Shown: in pieces, positions 18,560 through 26,526 of the stretch
Layout: each line of letters begins with the position of its first letter
Numbering within the stretch: position 1 is the first letter of the stretch
DNA from: JBATTK01 sp049670505
GTDB lineage: Bacteria; Bacteroidota; Bacteroidia; Flavobacteriales; Flavobacteriaceae
Length of the DNA stretch: 64,000 bases
Direction of reading: 5' to 3'
Assembly (NCBI GenBank): GCA_049670505.1
Contig: JBATTK010000091.1
Location: 33,359 to 97,358 of the forward strand
Made by a program: the position numbers and the translations under genes
Notes under the pieces: model-generated
The model's database searches: none
Told to the model about the DNA's origin: nothing
What the model saw: only the letters and a program-made list of their open reading frames with translations

Positions 18560-19603
18560 TTAAGCCGATTTAGAATTTTTTTTCGGGATTCTATGTTTGG
18601 AAAGATATTGTCCTGGTGAAACCCCATAACGCTCTTTGAACAATTTTGAAAAATAGCTTCTAGAATTAATACCGATGCGATACGTTATTTCGGTAACGTT
18701 CAAATCCGATTTTTCCAGCAACTCCTTGGCCTTTTCAATTCTGAAGTTTCGGATATACTCGTTTACCGAAGTATTGTATAACTGTTGAAAACCCGCTTGA
18801 AGCGTATTCTGATTAACACCCACGCGTTTTGCCAATTTTATCACACTGTCCATGACCGCCAATTCTTCCTCAATAATCTTTGCGGCTTCCTCAATTCGTT
18901 CCACGGTAGCCTGTCTCAAAATTTTACGCCCATCGGGATCGTTAAGGTCGTCCAGATATTGCCGCAAATAATGTATTAAAATCTCATAGGTCTTTCCTTC
19001 CAGGTATACGGAACGCATAAAACCTTCTAAATCACAATCCATGTATTCTTCCATGAATTTAGCAATATCCAAACTGTAGAAACCTTTATAGAAAAATAAG
19101 TTAATACCGTTTACATCCCTGAACAGCTCCACCAGATTATCGTTCATCTCTTCTAGAAAAGTCTCTATCTTTTCTTCAAAAAGTTTTCTGTTTATCTCTA
19201 TGCTGAACATACAGATCGGAGTATTGGCAGGAATTTTAAAAAGATGTACGTTCTTAGGCGTAGCCGAAGTAACAACACTTTCCAAATGCCGAATCTCATG
19301 TGACTCATCTTCTTCCGAAAATGAATGGGAAAATGCAGATTCCCTATTAAAAATGATTTTAAGTGGATTAATCACCCCCTTTTCCAACTCCAAATGTAAG
19401 TTGGTTTTTAACAGATAATCCGACTGAATAACACTTATTCCATAATCAAAACAAGTTGCTTTAATATAACCTGACCCTATCTCCTCTGGCAATCGGATGC
19501 AAAACTCGTTGTTTTCCTCCTCATAATCCACACCAAGACTTTTGGACATATCAATGATTACGTCCTTTGCCTCCAAATCCCTTACCTTTAATTCTTTCTT
19601 CAT
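18560..19603 (-). CDS. AraC-family transcriptional regulator (paralog 4)
   Basis: A 347-residue protein, same architecture as paralogs 1-3. The sensor half is IKATCFDYGISVIQSDYLLK, the AraC domain LAKRVGVNQNTLQAGFQ, SVNEYIRNFRIEKAKELLEK, ITYRIGINSRSYFSKLFKERYG. The C-terminus has a basic tail (SKHRIPKKNSKSA). It is divergent from the DUF1328/mini-lipoprotein pair with 233 bases between, so it may control them; that is an inference from position. Confidence 0.9.
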   Translation of the reverse strand: MKKELKVRDLEAKDVIIDMSKSLGVDYEEENNEFCIRLPEEIGSGYIKATCFDYGISVIQSDYLLKTNLHLELEKGVINPLKIIFNRESAFSHSFSEEDESHEIRHLESVVTSATPKNVHLFKIPANTPICMFSIEINRKLFEEKIETFLEEMNDNLVELFRDVNGINLFFYKGFYSLDIAKFMEEYMDCDLEGFMRSVYLEGKTYEILIHYLRQYLDDLNDPDGRKILRQATVERIEEAAKIIEEELAVMDSVIKLAKRVGVNQNTLQAGFQQLYNTSVNEYIRNFRIEKAKELLEKSDLNVTEITYRIGINSRSYFSKLFKERYGVSPGQYLSKHRIPKKNSKSA

Positions 19604-19781
19604 TTAGCGCAGTGCTATACCGACTAAAGGTAACTATAAATCATAAAACTATAGCCTTACTTTTCAAAGAAGAACAGAATTATCATTAAAACTAAACTTG
19701 TGAGAAATCAACTATAGAAAGTGTCAACACTATTTTTCTAATGAGTTAACAACGGAAGTGATACCGTTAAGGTGTCCGACC

Positions 19782-19789
19782 TATTTTTG
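19782..19789 (+). promoter_or_regulatory. candidate -7 element for DUF1328 operon
   Basis: TATTTTTG, a TAnnTTTG match 47 bases before the ATG at 19837. No canonical -33 TTTG is seen. Confidence 0.4.
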
Positions 19790-19836
19790 AGACCTTTATG
19801 TTAAATAAAAATTTTTAACCTTAAAAACTATAGATT

Positions 19837-20001
19837 ATGTTACGCTGGACAGTTACTTTTGTTATTTTAGCCATCATCGCGGCCATTTTTGGTTTCGGTG
19901 GAATTGCGGCAGGTGCCGCTAGTATAGCTAAAATCTTATTCTTTGTTTTTCTGATACTTTTTGTGATATCCTTGATATCCGGTAAAAAGAAATTATTTTA
20001 A
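19837..20001 (+). CDS. DUF1328 (YtjA-like) small membrane protein
   Basis: A 54-residue protein. MLRWTVTFVILAIIAAIFGF is the signature start of DUF1328, followed by GGIAAGAASIAKILFFVFL and a KKK end. Two membrane helices. Small DUF1328 proteins are widespread stress-induced membrane proteins of unknown mechanism. It is followed 17 bases later by the acidic mini-lipoprotein gene, so the two probably form one transcript that ends at the hairpin at 20243. Confidence 0.9.
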   Translation: MLRWTVTFVILAIIAAIFGFGGIAAGAASIAKILFFVFLILFVISLISGKKKLF

Positions 20002-20018
20002 AATTAAAACTATATAAA

Positions 20019-20198
20019 ATGAAAAAATCAGTATTCATGTTGCTTTTAGCAATAGTTACCGCCGTATCTTTTTCTAGCTGTAGGGAAAAGTCTACAGGAG
20101 AAAAAATAGAGGATGGCGTAGAAGAAGTTGGTGAAGGAATTGAAGAAGGGGTAGAGGAAGTTGAGGACGAAATAGACGATGCTACCGACGACAATTAA
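20019..20198 (+). CDS. small acidic lipoprotein (paralog of the one at 1..216)
   Basis: A 59-residue protein. The signal ends in SFSSC (Cys21), followed by REKSTGEKIEDGVEEV and repeated G(I/V)EE units, ending DDATDDN. Signal, the C-R-E start of the mature chain, and the acidic repeats match the protein at 1..216, and both end in DDN. Such proteins are seen next to DUF1328 and YtxH-type genes. Function unknown. Confidence 0.85.
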   Translation: MKKSVFMLLLAIVTAVSFSSCREKSTGEKIEDGVEEVGEGIEEGVEEVEDEIDDATDDN

Positions 20199-20242
20199 TC
20201 ATCCACCGCGCTTATGCGGTAGCGTTTAATTGCACCATATTC

Positions 20243-20280
20243 AGCGGACAAATTCCTTCATGGGAATTGTCCGCTTTTTT
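20243..20280 (+). terminator. rho-independent terminator of the DUF1328 operon
   Basis: An inverted repeat AGCGGACAA... / ...TTGTCCGCT with a short bulge and loop, followed by a T6 run. It lies 45 bases after the lipoprotein stop. Confidence 0.85.
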
Positions 20281-20311
20281 AGTAAAGCAAGTTCCACAAT
20301 CCAAATTAGCC

Positions 20312-20455
20312 ATGAGCCTAGTAGAGGAACAAGAAGAAGAAACAATTGCGGTCAAAAAGCCTATACGGACCGGTGGCATCCTCATTGTTCTGTTGATTGT
20401 GACCTTGGCGTTCATAGGCTATGGTATCCTTAATACATATGGTGATTTAGGCTAA
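20312..20455 (+). CDS. small single-pass membrane protein
   Basis: A 47-residue protein from the ATG at 20312. An acidic N-terminus (SLVEEQEEETIAVKKPIR) is followed by one membrane helix (TGGILIVLLIVTLAFIGYGIL) and a short tail. A longer version in this frame would start inside the terminator at 20243-20280, so the short start is preferred. No family match. Modest support: topology only. Confidence 0.5.
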   Translation: MSLVEEQEEETIAVKKPIRTGGILIVLLIVTLAFIGYGILNTYGDLG

Positions 20456-20597
20456 GACAGTCCCGCTGCTATTCTGAGACACTTCCTTGTGTGGAAAAGT
20501 TTCGGGTGAAGAGACCAGGGATTTAAATGACACCTACCGAATGAATCAATTATAGACTTCTTATCATATAGCCTTGATAAAATTGATACTATGCCTT

Positions 20598-21701
20598 TTA
20601 TTCCTTCTCTTCATCGGCACCTTTTTTAGCATCCTTAAAACTAACTTCTCCATCTACAACACCCTTATAAGCCGATATCCATGCATTTTTAAAAATATTG
20701 GTAATGGTGGGCCAAACTCTTGTACTCACATCGTTCAAATCTCCTTCAATAGGTACTTTAGTAGCAAGGGTGTTGTTTTTATGGTTCTTAAGAACAAACT
20801 TAAAAAAACCGACGAATCCTTCCCATAACGTATTCAAAAAACCGTCTTCTTTTCCAACAAGTTTGGTATCCTTTAGCAAGGGTTTCAGATAACCCGTTAG
20901 AAATCCGTCGGCTATAGCAATTTCACTGTAAATATTAAAAGTTCCCTCATTGAAATCGATACCTGCATAGTGATTGGTGAAATCGTTCAAGGCCGTAGCC
21001 GCAGCATCTTCCAAAGAAAAGGAGATGTCCATATCGGGAATCTGCTTTACCAAATTCATTTTTCCTTCCAATTTTACATTTCCGTTTCCTATAGAAGTCG
21101 CTGTAGCATTCAAATGCGAGGGTAAACTACGATCTTTTTGAACCACGTTCCTAAGGTTGGTGGCCGTTAATTCAATATTGTTCAGGTTTAAATCTATGTT
21201 AGGGCTTGCAGTGATTTCCACAAAAGCAGCTTTGCCGTCAATAATTTCCAAATGGTTGATGTCTATAGGAACCAAATCGGTCAGCGCCTTGGTCCAATCA
21301 TCAAGTTCTGGATCCACTACTTCATTTTGTTGTTGGTCCTCAAAAACATAGATGAGCTGGGGACGGGTAAGTATAATCTCGCTTACAATCTTCCCCTTTA
21401 ACAATGACTTCCATTCCACCGAAATATCGGTCTTTTCAAAATCCAAGAACGGAACCTTGGAGCCTGCGTCCACCTTGTTCAAATATAACTTATCAATTAC
21501 ATATGCCCCTCGTATGAGCGAAATATCTATATCGGAAACCTGCCCATAATATCCAGGTATATCCGCCAACACCTTATTCACATAGACCTTTACGATAAAG
21601 GGTAGGGCAATGCGAAGCAGTACCAAGCATATAATGACGACCCCCGGCACAAGGTATCTTTTCCTTCTAAATCTATTTTTATTTTTTGGGGATGAACTCA
21701 T
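20598..21701 (-). CDS. DUF748/AsmA-like envelope protein
   Basis: A 367-residue protein with a basic N-terminus and one membrane helix (YLVPGVVIICLVLLRIALPFI), then an extended periplasmic repeat of beta-rich segments (VSDIDISLIRGAYVIDKLYL, DINHLEIIDGKAAFVEI). These match DUF748, related to AsmA/lipid-transfer bridge proteins. The tail is charged. It lies 48 bases downstream of the other AsmA-like gene and both probably act at the envelope. A direct lipid-transport role is an inference from the superfamily. Confidence 0.75.
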   Translation of the reverse strand: MSSSPKNKNRFRRKRYLVPGVVIICLVLLRIALPFIVKVYVNKVLADIPGYYGQVSDIDISLIRGAYVIDKLYLNKVDAGSKVPFLDFEKTDISVEWKSLLKGKIVSEIILTRPQLIYVFEDQQQNEVVDPELDDWTKALTDLVPIDINHLEIIDGKAAFVEITASPNIDLNLNNIELTATNLRNVVQKDRSLPSHLNATATSIGNGNVKLEGKMNLVKQIPDMDISFSLEDAAATALNDFTNHYAGIDFNEGTFNIYSEIAIADGFLTGYLKPLLKDTKLVGKEDGFLNTLWEGFVGFFKFVLKNHKNNTLATKVPIEGDLNDVSTRVWPTITNIFKNAWISAYKGVVDGEVSFKDAKKGADEEKE

Positions 21702-21749
21702 AATATTGATTTTCTTTACTATTATTAAGATTTGTATCTTCTATACTCT

Positions 21750-23318
21750 TTATTCACGCTCTTTACCACTACCGGTAAGCGTACTTATTATTCCCTCCCG
21801 TATGCCGGCCCATAGGTAATTGAAAAAAGACTTATTAATTTCCCGTTCGGCTTCTATAGTACCATATCTAAACCCTTGGGCATCTGCCTTGGAACCGTCA
21901 TCGATAAAAATATTGCCGATAAAGGTGAGGAATTTATTGATTTTAAGTCGATCCTTGTCCAATACGTCGAACTTAAAGTCGCGATACTTCATCTTTATAT
22001 CACCTTTAGCTACACTGGGGCCACCGCCAAAAGTAAAGTACATTTCATCAATGGTACCCTCTGCCCTGGCACGAAGATTGGGCTCCAAAAAAGAATTCAA
22101 CTCCTCGGTTTTCAAATTTTTAAGGGACCCTGAAACCGTAAAGGCATCGGAAGGGTCATTTATGTTAAAACTCCAATCAAAATCCAATTTGCCTTTACCC
22201 GAAATTTTGGTATTGACATTGATCATTGTGGTTCGTTCAGGACCACCGGTATTGGAAATATGGTTAAAACTGGCATTGACATCCTCAAAGAACAGTTTCC
22301 CCGCATCATGGCCATCTACTACTTTTTCTTCATAGGAAATATATCCGTTGGTAATTATCCATTTTTCTATATCCAGATCCAATGGCAAATCCCTAAGCAG
22401 TTTCCCATACAGTGGTTTAAGATTGAAGTCATCATGTAGGCGTTTGTCACGATACATCTCCAAATTGGGATCGACCAATTCTCCGTAAGAAACTCGTATC
22501 CCAAATCTATCTTTATGGAATCCAAAATCCAACCCATCAACTTTTACCTTTGGAATATGAAGTTGAATATAATCTCGCTCTTTGGTCAAATGCTTGCTGA
22601 GTTCTTCCTTGTCGTATTTGGAGGTCAGCGAAATATCCTTAATTTCAGAATTTGACGGGGATACCGCTATTATTGCTGTCTTCAGCGTTTCGAACTCCCC
22701 CAAATTGACAAAAACATTTTTTGCCTTCAATGCATAATCATCAAAAGTCAAAGGGATTTTGTCTTTTACCAGTACAGGGTCGGTCTTTCCTCCTAAAAGG
22801 GTAAAATCATAGGAGTCCACAGCTATTTTTACGCTATCCTCCTTTTTTTCCATCAAGTGAAAACTTCCATTTTTCACTTGGAGTCTTGCCACCAAAATGG
22901 TTTTTAAAAGATTTACAAAACCCTTGTCGGAGCGTGTTTTTGCAGGATAATATTTAGAAGAATAATAGTGTAGTGATGGTGCTTGTAGTATAAATTCATC
23001 TAGCTTTATGGTGTTTTGAAAGAATAATTGATAGTAATCCAGGCCTTGAAGTTCCAACTTTTCCGTTTTAAAGACGGTGTGCGCCAAGGTGGTATCACGA
23101 TTGAATATTTTTAAGGATAACTGCTCAAAATCAACATTTCCCAATACTACGTTTACATTTAATTCGCTATAGGATACTTTGAGATGATCGGGGATTTTTC
23201 GGGAAAGAAAATCTTTCACAACATCCTGTGCTTTCCATTGCAACGCGCCTACAACGATTGTAAAGAGCAGCAATGCGAACGTTAGTATTCTTAAAATGGT
23301 TTTACGTTGCACCGCCAT
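21750..23318 (-). CDS. AsmA-like envelope protein
   Basis: A 522-residue protein with an N-terminal membrane helix (residues 7-26) and a long periplasmic beta-rich region. Repeated patterns such as LDEFILQAPSLHYYSSK, LQVKNGSFHLMEKKED and KWIITNGYISYEEKV resemble AsmA/TamB-type repeats. The C-terminal part (VAKGDIKMKYRDFKFDVL) ends with a helix (FFNYLWAGIREGIISTLTG). It precedes the DUF748 gene in the same direction and the two are likely cotranscribed. Confidence 0.72.
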   Translation of the reverse strand: MAVQRKTILRILTFALLLFTIVVGALQWKAQDVVKDFLSRKIPDHLKVSYSELNVNVVLGNVDFEQLSLKIFNRDTTLAHTVFKTEKLELQGLDYYQLFFQNTIKLDEFILQAPSLHYYSSKYYPAKTRSDKGFVNLLKTILVARLQVKNGSFHLMEKKEDSVKIAVDSYDFTLLGGKTDPVLVKDKIPLTFDDYALKAKNVFVNLGEFETLKTAIIAVSPSNSEIKDISLTSKYDKEELSKHLTKERDYIQLHIPKVKVDGLDFGFHKDRFGIRVSYGELVDPNLEMYRDKRLHDDFNLKPLYGKLLRDLPLDLDIEKWIITNGYISYEEKVVDGHDAGKLFFEDVNASFNHISNTGGPERTTMINVNTKISGKGKLDFDWSFNINDPSDAFTVSGSLKNLKTEELNSFLEPNLRARAEGTIDEMYFTFGGGPSVAKGDIKMKYRDFKFDVLDKDRLKINKFLTFIGNIFIDDGSKADAQGFRYGTIEAEREINKSFFNYLWAGIREGIISTLTGSGKERE

Positions 23319-23372
23319 AGAGCTTATGTTATTGTTAAGTGACCTGGTTGTTTGTCGTTTATTCCAGAATTA

Positions 23373-23894
23373 TCAATCGTTATTTTCGGTCAAGGGATGA
23401 TCTTTTATATCCAAACCTACAATTTTGATGATACTGACCACCGTATTGTACAACATCAATACAACCACAATCAATGCTGCGCTCAAAACGCTTGAAATGC
23501 CCAAAGAAACATAGTATACAAAATTAAACCAGTCATTAGGCACATTTTCCGACTCCGTAACTGGCAAGTTAAACAGTAGAAAAGAAATCAACGATGCAAC
23601 AAAAATAATGGTATCCACCCTAGCTATTTGCATGATATGCTTGTAGTGATCTTTTTTCAATTTCGATTTTGCTCCTGAACTTATACCCAATACGGTCAAT
23701 AGGAGCGCGAGTATTGTAGCGGATGCCAATGCAATGGTATTGCATAAGGTGTTTATTCCAGAAATAGAATTTTTGATAAGTACCTTGGCTTCATATCCGC
23801 TAAGTTCCCCCAGTAAAAATGTACCCAACGACATGATAATCATGGAAATGATGCCCCCGGTGATAGCCCTTTTGGTATATCTGCTTATTTTCAT
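23373..23894 (-). CDS. four-helix integral membrane protein
   Basis: A 173-residue protein from the ATG at 23894. Four transmembrane segments are seen (about 11-31, 46-70, 93-110, 124-150), separated by short charged loops. No family name is recognised. It is 54 bases upstream of the AsmA-like gene and follows the ArsC-like gene by 36 bases, so the genes 24341 down to 20598 could be one transcript. Confidence 0.65.
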   Translation of the reverse strand: MKISRYTKRAITGGIISMIIMSLGTFLLGELSGYEAKVLIKNSISGINTLCNTIALASATILALLLTVLGISSGAKSKLKKDHYKHIMQIARVDTIIFVASLISFLLFNLPVTESENVPNDWFNFVYYVSLGISSVLSAALIVVVLMLYNTVVSIIKIVGLDIKDHPLTENND

Positions 23895-23930
23895 CAATTT
23901 TTATTTTTGATACTTTGGTGATTCTGTTTT

Positions 23931-24341
23931 TTACTCCTTATATGGTTTTGGTTTTCCTACACTATCCGGCTCTAGATATTGTATGAAATCCGATGGAGAT
24001 TTTATACGGTAATATGCTTCTCCGATAATGGCGATAGGATGAGTTAAAGTCTCCGGATGCTTTTCCAAAACCTTCAACCAATCGTGGTCTTCCATGTTTA
24101 CGTCCTTCCCATATTCCTTAATAAAATCCGTATGGGAAGTATCTATTAAATCGGCAATGTCCACTCCAAGTCCATCGGCCAATTCGGCCCATTGTGTACC
24201 CGTAACCTTTTGTTTGGCCGTATCCATACCCAAAAATTGCTTGGTTGTGGAAACCGCATAGGCATACGTTTGTTTGTGTACTGAATTATTCGAATTAAAA
24301 TATAACTTGATCTGATTGCCGTCTTTTGAAATTACACCCAT
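23931..24341 (-). CDS. ArsC-like thioredoxin-fold protein without cysteine
   Basis: A 136-residue protein. The C-terminal half, LKVLEKHPETLTHPIAIIGEAYYRIKSPSDFIQYL, has the conserved ArsC/Spx pattern (L-x-x-x-P-x-x-x-x-x-P-I). The N-terminal IKLYFNSNNSVHKQTYAYA aligns with the ArsC active-site strand and loop, but the nucleophilic cysteine position is Asn19. The whole protein contains no cysteine, so it cannot be an arsenate reductase. It may be a regulatory or structural relative, as Spx is. It is divergent from cardiolipin synthase. Confidence 0.7.
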   Translation of the reverse strand: MGVISKDGNQIKLYFNSNNSVHKQTYAYAVSTTKQFLGMDTAKQKVTGTQWAELADGLGVDIADLIDTSHTDFIKEYGKDVNMEDHDWLKVLEKHPETLTHPIAIIGEAYYRIKSPSDFIQYLEPDSVGKPKPYKE

Positions 24342-24479
24342 AGTCCCTTTTGTTTTAAGGTGAAGATATTTGAAATATCGTGCAATTGTTAGCTCTTATA
24401 CTAAGGATGCTAACGCAATCGATCGGTACGGTTTGTAGGCAGTTTGCAAAATCTTATATTAGGTGGTTCAAAACAGATT

Positions 24480-25901
24480 ATGCAAACCATTCTTGTACTT
24501 ATATATATTGCAAGTACCCTTTGGGCAATAATCAGCATTATATTCCATGGTTCTAGGCCCACAAAATCCGTCAGTTGGGTGTTGGCTGCATTAGCACTTC
24601 CATTTGCCGGTCCCATTTTATATTATTTGTTCGGTGTAAATCGGAGAAAATTCAAACTTTATAAACTAAAGCGGACCGAGCAAAGAAAGTTGTACGATGA
24701 AACTTATCATGAAATTGTACATACGGAGTTTGAAAATGAGTTTGAAAGCCAAAAAAACTTTAAGCTTGCAAAACTTATTAAGAACAGTAGTCTGTTGTCG
24801 CCTTACCGAGGAAATAGGGTAACCCTTTTGAACGGCGGCAAAGAAACATTTGAAGCGGAATTTAAAGCGATAACGGCAGCTAAAAAGTTTATCCATCTAC
24901 AGTATTACATCATAGAGCAAGGGGAAGTTGTAGATACTCTATATGAGCTTTTCAAAGCCAAAATTGCCGAGGGTGTAACGATACGAATGATATACGATTC
25001 CTTTGGCAGCTATTCCCTAAGGGGTAAATCTATTGCCCGCTTCAGGGATATTGGGGTTAAAGCATATCCTATTATGCCCATACGTTTTGGCAATCTGTTG
25101 TTTACATTAAATTATCGGAACCATAGGAAAATCTTGATCGTAGATGGGGTACTTGGATTTGTTGGTGGGGTAAACCTATCGGACAAATACATTAAAAACA
25201 TTTCTAATCTGGGCATTTGGGAAGATTTTCATTTAAAAATAGAGGGGCCTGTCGTGAACAGCCTGCATCGGGTTTTTATAAAGGATTACCATTTTGCCGG
25301 TGAGGAGGATATTTTATTACAGGACAAATACTTGCCGGAAAATCCTACCATAGGGGATTCCACCGTGCAAATGGTGGCGAGCGGTCCGGACTCGAAACAT
25401 CCAACTATTCTACAGCAATATCTGGCAATGATCAATACCGCGGAAAGGTGTATACAAATAGCCAACCCTTATTTTATACCTGGCACTTCTATTCTAGAGG
25501 CCTTAAAAATGGCAGCTTTGAGTGGTGTGGAAGTGAAACTCCTAATACCAAAAAAGTCGGATTCGCTTTTGGCCAGATTAAGTATGTATTCAAACTTTGA
25601 GCAATTACTTGCCGTGGGAATTAAAATTTTTCTCCGTAACGATTTTTCCCATAGTAAAGTCATCGTTATAGACAAAGAGGTTGCTTCAGTAGGCTCGGGC
25701 AACTTTGATTATAGAAGTTTTGAACATAATTTTGAGACCAATGCAATGTTGTATGACGAGAAGTTGGCAACCACTATTGCCCAAGCTCTGAATGCCCAAT
25801 GCTCGGAGGATATTCGTCTGGACTACGAATCGTTTAGAAATAGGTCACCTTGGCAAAAATTTTTGGAAGGTCTTGCAAAATTTTTCAGTCCTTTACTCTA
25901 A
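24480..25901 (+). CDS. cls: cardiolipin synthase (phospholipase D family)
   Basis: A 473-residue protein from the ATG at 24480; a TTG frame adds 12 residues. Two N-terminal membrane helices (2-23 and 33-52) with FHGSRPTKSVSWVLAALALP typical of Cls. Both HKD motifs are complete: HRKILIVDG near 215 and HSKVIVIDKEVASVGSGNFDYRS near 391. It condenses two phosphatidylglycerols to cardiolipin in the inner membrane. It is followed 11 bases later by a secreted metalloprotease-like gene. Confidence 0.93.
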   Translation: MQTILVLIYIASTLWAIISIIFHGSRPTKSVSWVLAALALPFAGPILYYLFGVNRRKFKLYKLKRTEQRKLYDETYHEIVHTEFENEFESQKNFKLAKLIKNSSLLSPYRGNRVTLLNGGKETFEAEFKAITAAKKFIHLQYYIIEQGEVVDTLYELFKAKIAEGVTIRMIYDSFGSYSLRGKSIARFRDIGVKAYPIMPIRFGNLLFTLNYRNHRKILIVDGVLGFVGGVNLSDKYIKNISNLGIWEDFHLKIEGPVVNSLHRVFIKDYHFAGEEDILLQDKYLPENPTIGDSTVQMVASGPDSKHPTILQQYLAMINTAERCIQIANPYFIPGTSILEALKMAALSGVEVKLLIPKKSDSLLARLSMYSNFEQLLAVGIKIFLRNDFSHSKVIVIDKEVASVGSGNFDYRSFEHNFETNAMLYDEKLATTIAQALNAQCSEDIRLDYESFRNRSPWQKFLEGLAKFFSPLL

Positions 25902-25912
25902 TAACATAACAA

Positions 25913-26518
25913 ATGCGTTTATTGATAGCACTAATTTTTATGGGCAACTTAAGTACAAAAGCACAGCATATTATTCCCGAGAGCATACGAACCGAAGCTG
26001 AAACAGCACTAAAACACTACCCAAAATTAAAAGAAACCCCTATTGAGTTCAAATTCAAAAAGCGGATCAAAAAATCGATTATGCAAGCGCAGCCTAAGTT
26101 CAGTTCTCTTTTTAGGTCTAAAGAAAATAGAGCGTATATTATTCTTATAAGCGAGAAGTTTAAACTTGCCGATACACTATTTCATACCAAAAATATGAAA
26201 CCTAATATCTTAATTGGATGGCTAGGACATGAGTTGGGACATATTATGGATTATGAACATCGCAGTAATTGGGATTTGGTACGTTTTGGATTGAGATACT
26301 ACTTTTCAAAACGTTTTATCAAGGAAGCGGAACGGGCAGCAGACAGCTTTGCCGTGGCACACGGCCTGGAATCCTATATCTTGGATACCAAGGATTTTAT
26401 TTTGAACCAGGCAGGAATTTCGGAAAAGTATAGGGACCGTATCAAAGAACTTTACCTTTCCCCCGATGAAATTATGCTTTTAGTAAAAGAAAGGGAGCAA
26501 AATATTGAGACAGAATAA
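25913..26518 (+). CDS. secreted HExxH metalloprotease-like protein
   Basis: A 201-residue protein with a signal peptide (1-18, ending STKAQ). It carries a zinc-binding HELGH motif at residues 106-110 (LGHELGHIMDYEH) and a downstream EAERAAD at 138-144 whose Glu could be the third ligand, as in M48-type peptidases. The chain is too short for typical M48 proteins and has no membrane helices. It is probably cotranscribed with cardiolipin synthase. The substrate is unknown. Confidence 0.72.
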   Translation: MRLLIALIFMGNLSTKAQHIIPESIRTEAETALKHYPKLKETPIEFKFKKRIKKSIMQAQPKFSSLFRSKENRAYIILISEKFKLADTLFHTKNMKPNILIGWLGHELGHIMDYEHRSNWDLVRFGLRYYFSKRFIKEAERAADSFAVAHGLESYILDTKDFILNQAGISEKYRDRIKELYLSPDEIMLLVKEREQNIETE

Positions 26519-26526
26519 GCTTTGTA

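Noticed and set aside
20230..20433. 67-codon frame overlapping the small membrane protein gene
   Set aside because: It starts in the terminator hairpin and reads an unlikely H/R/W-rich sequence; the frame starting at 20312 has a proper membrane helix.
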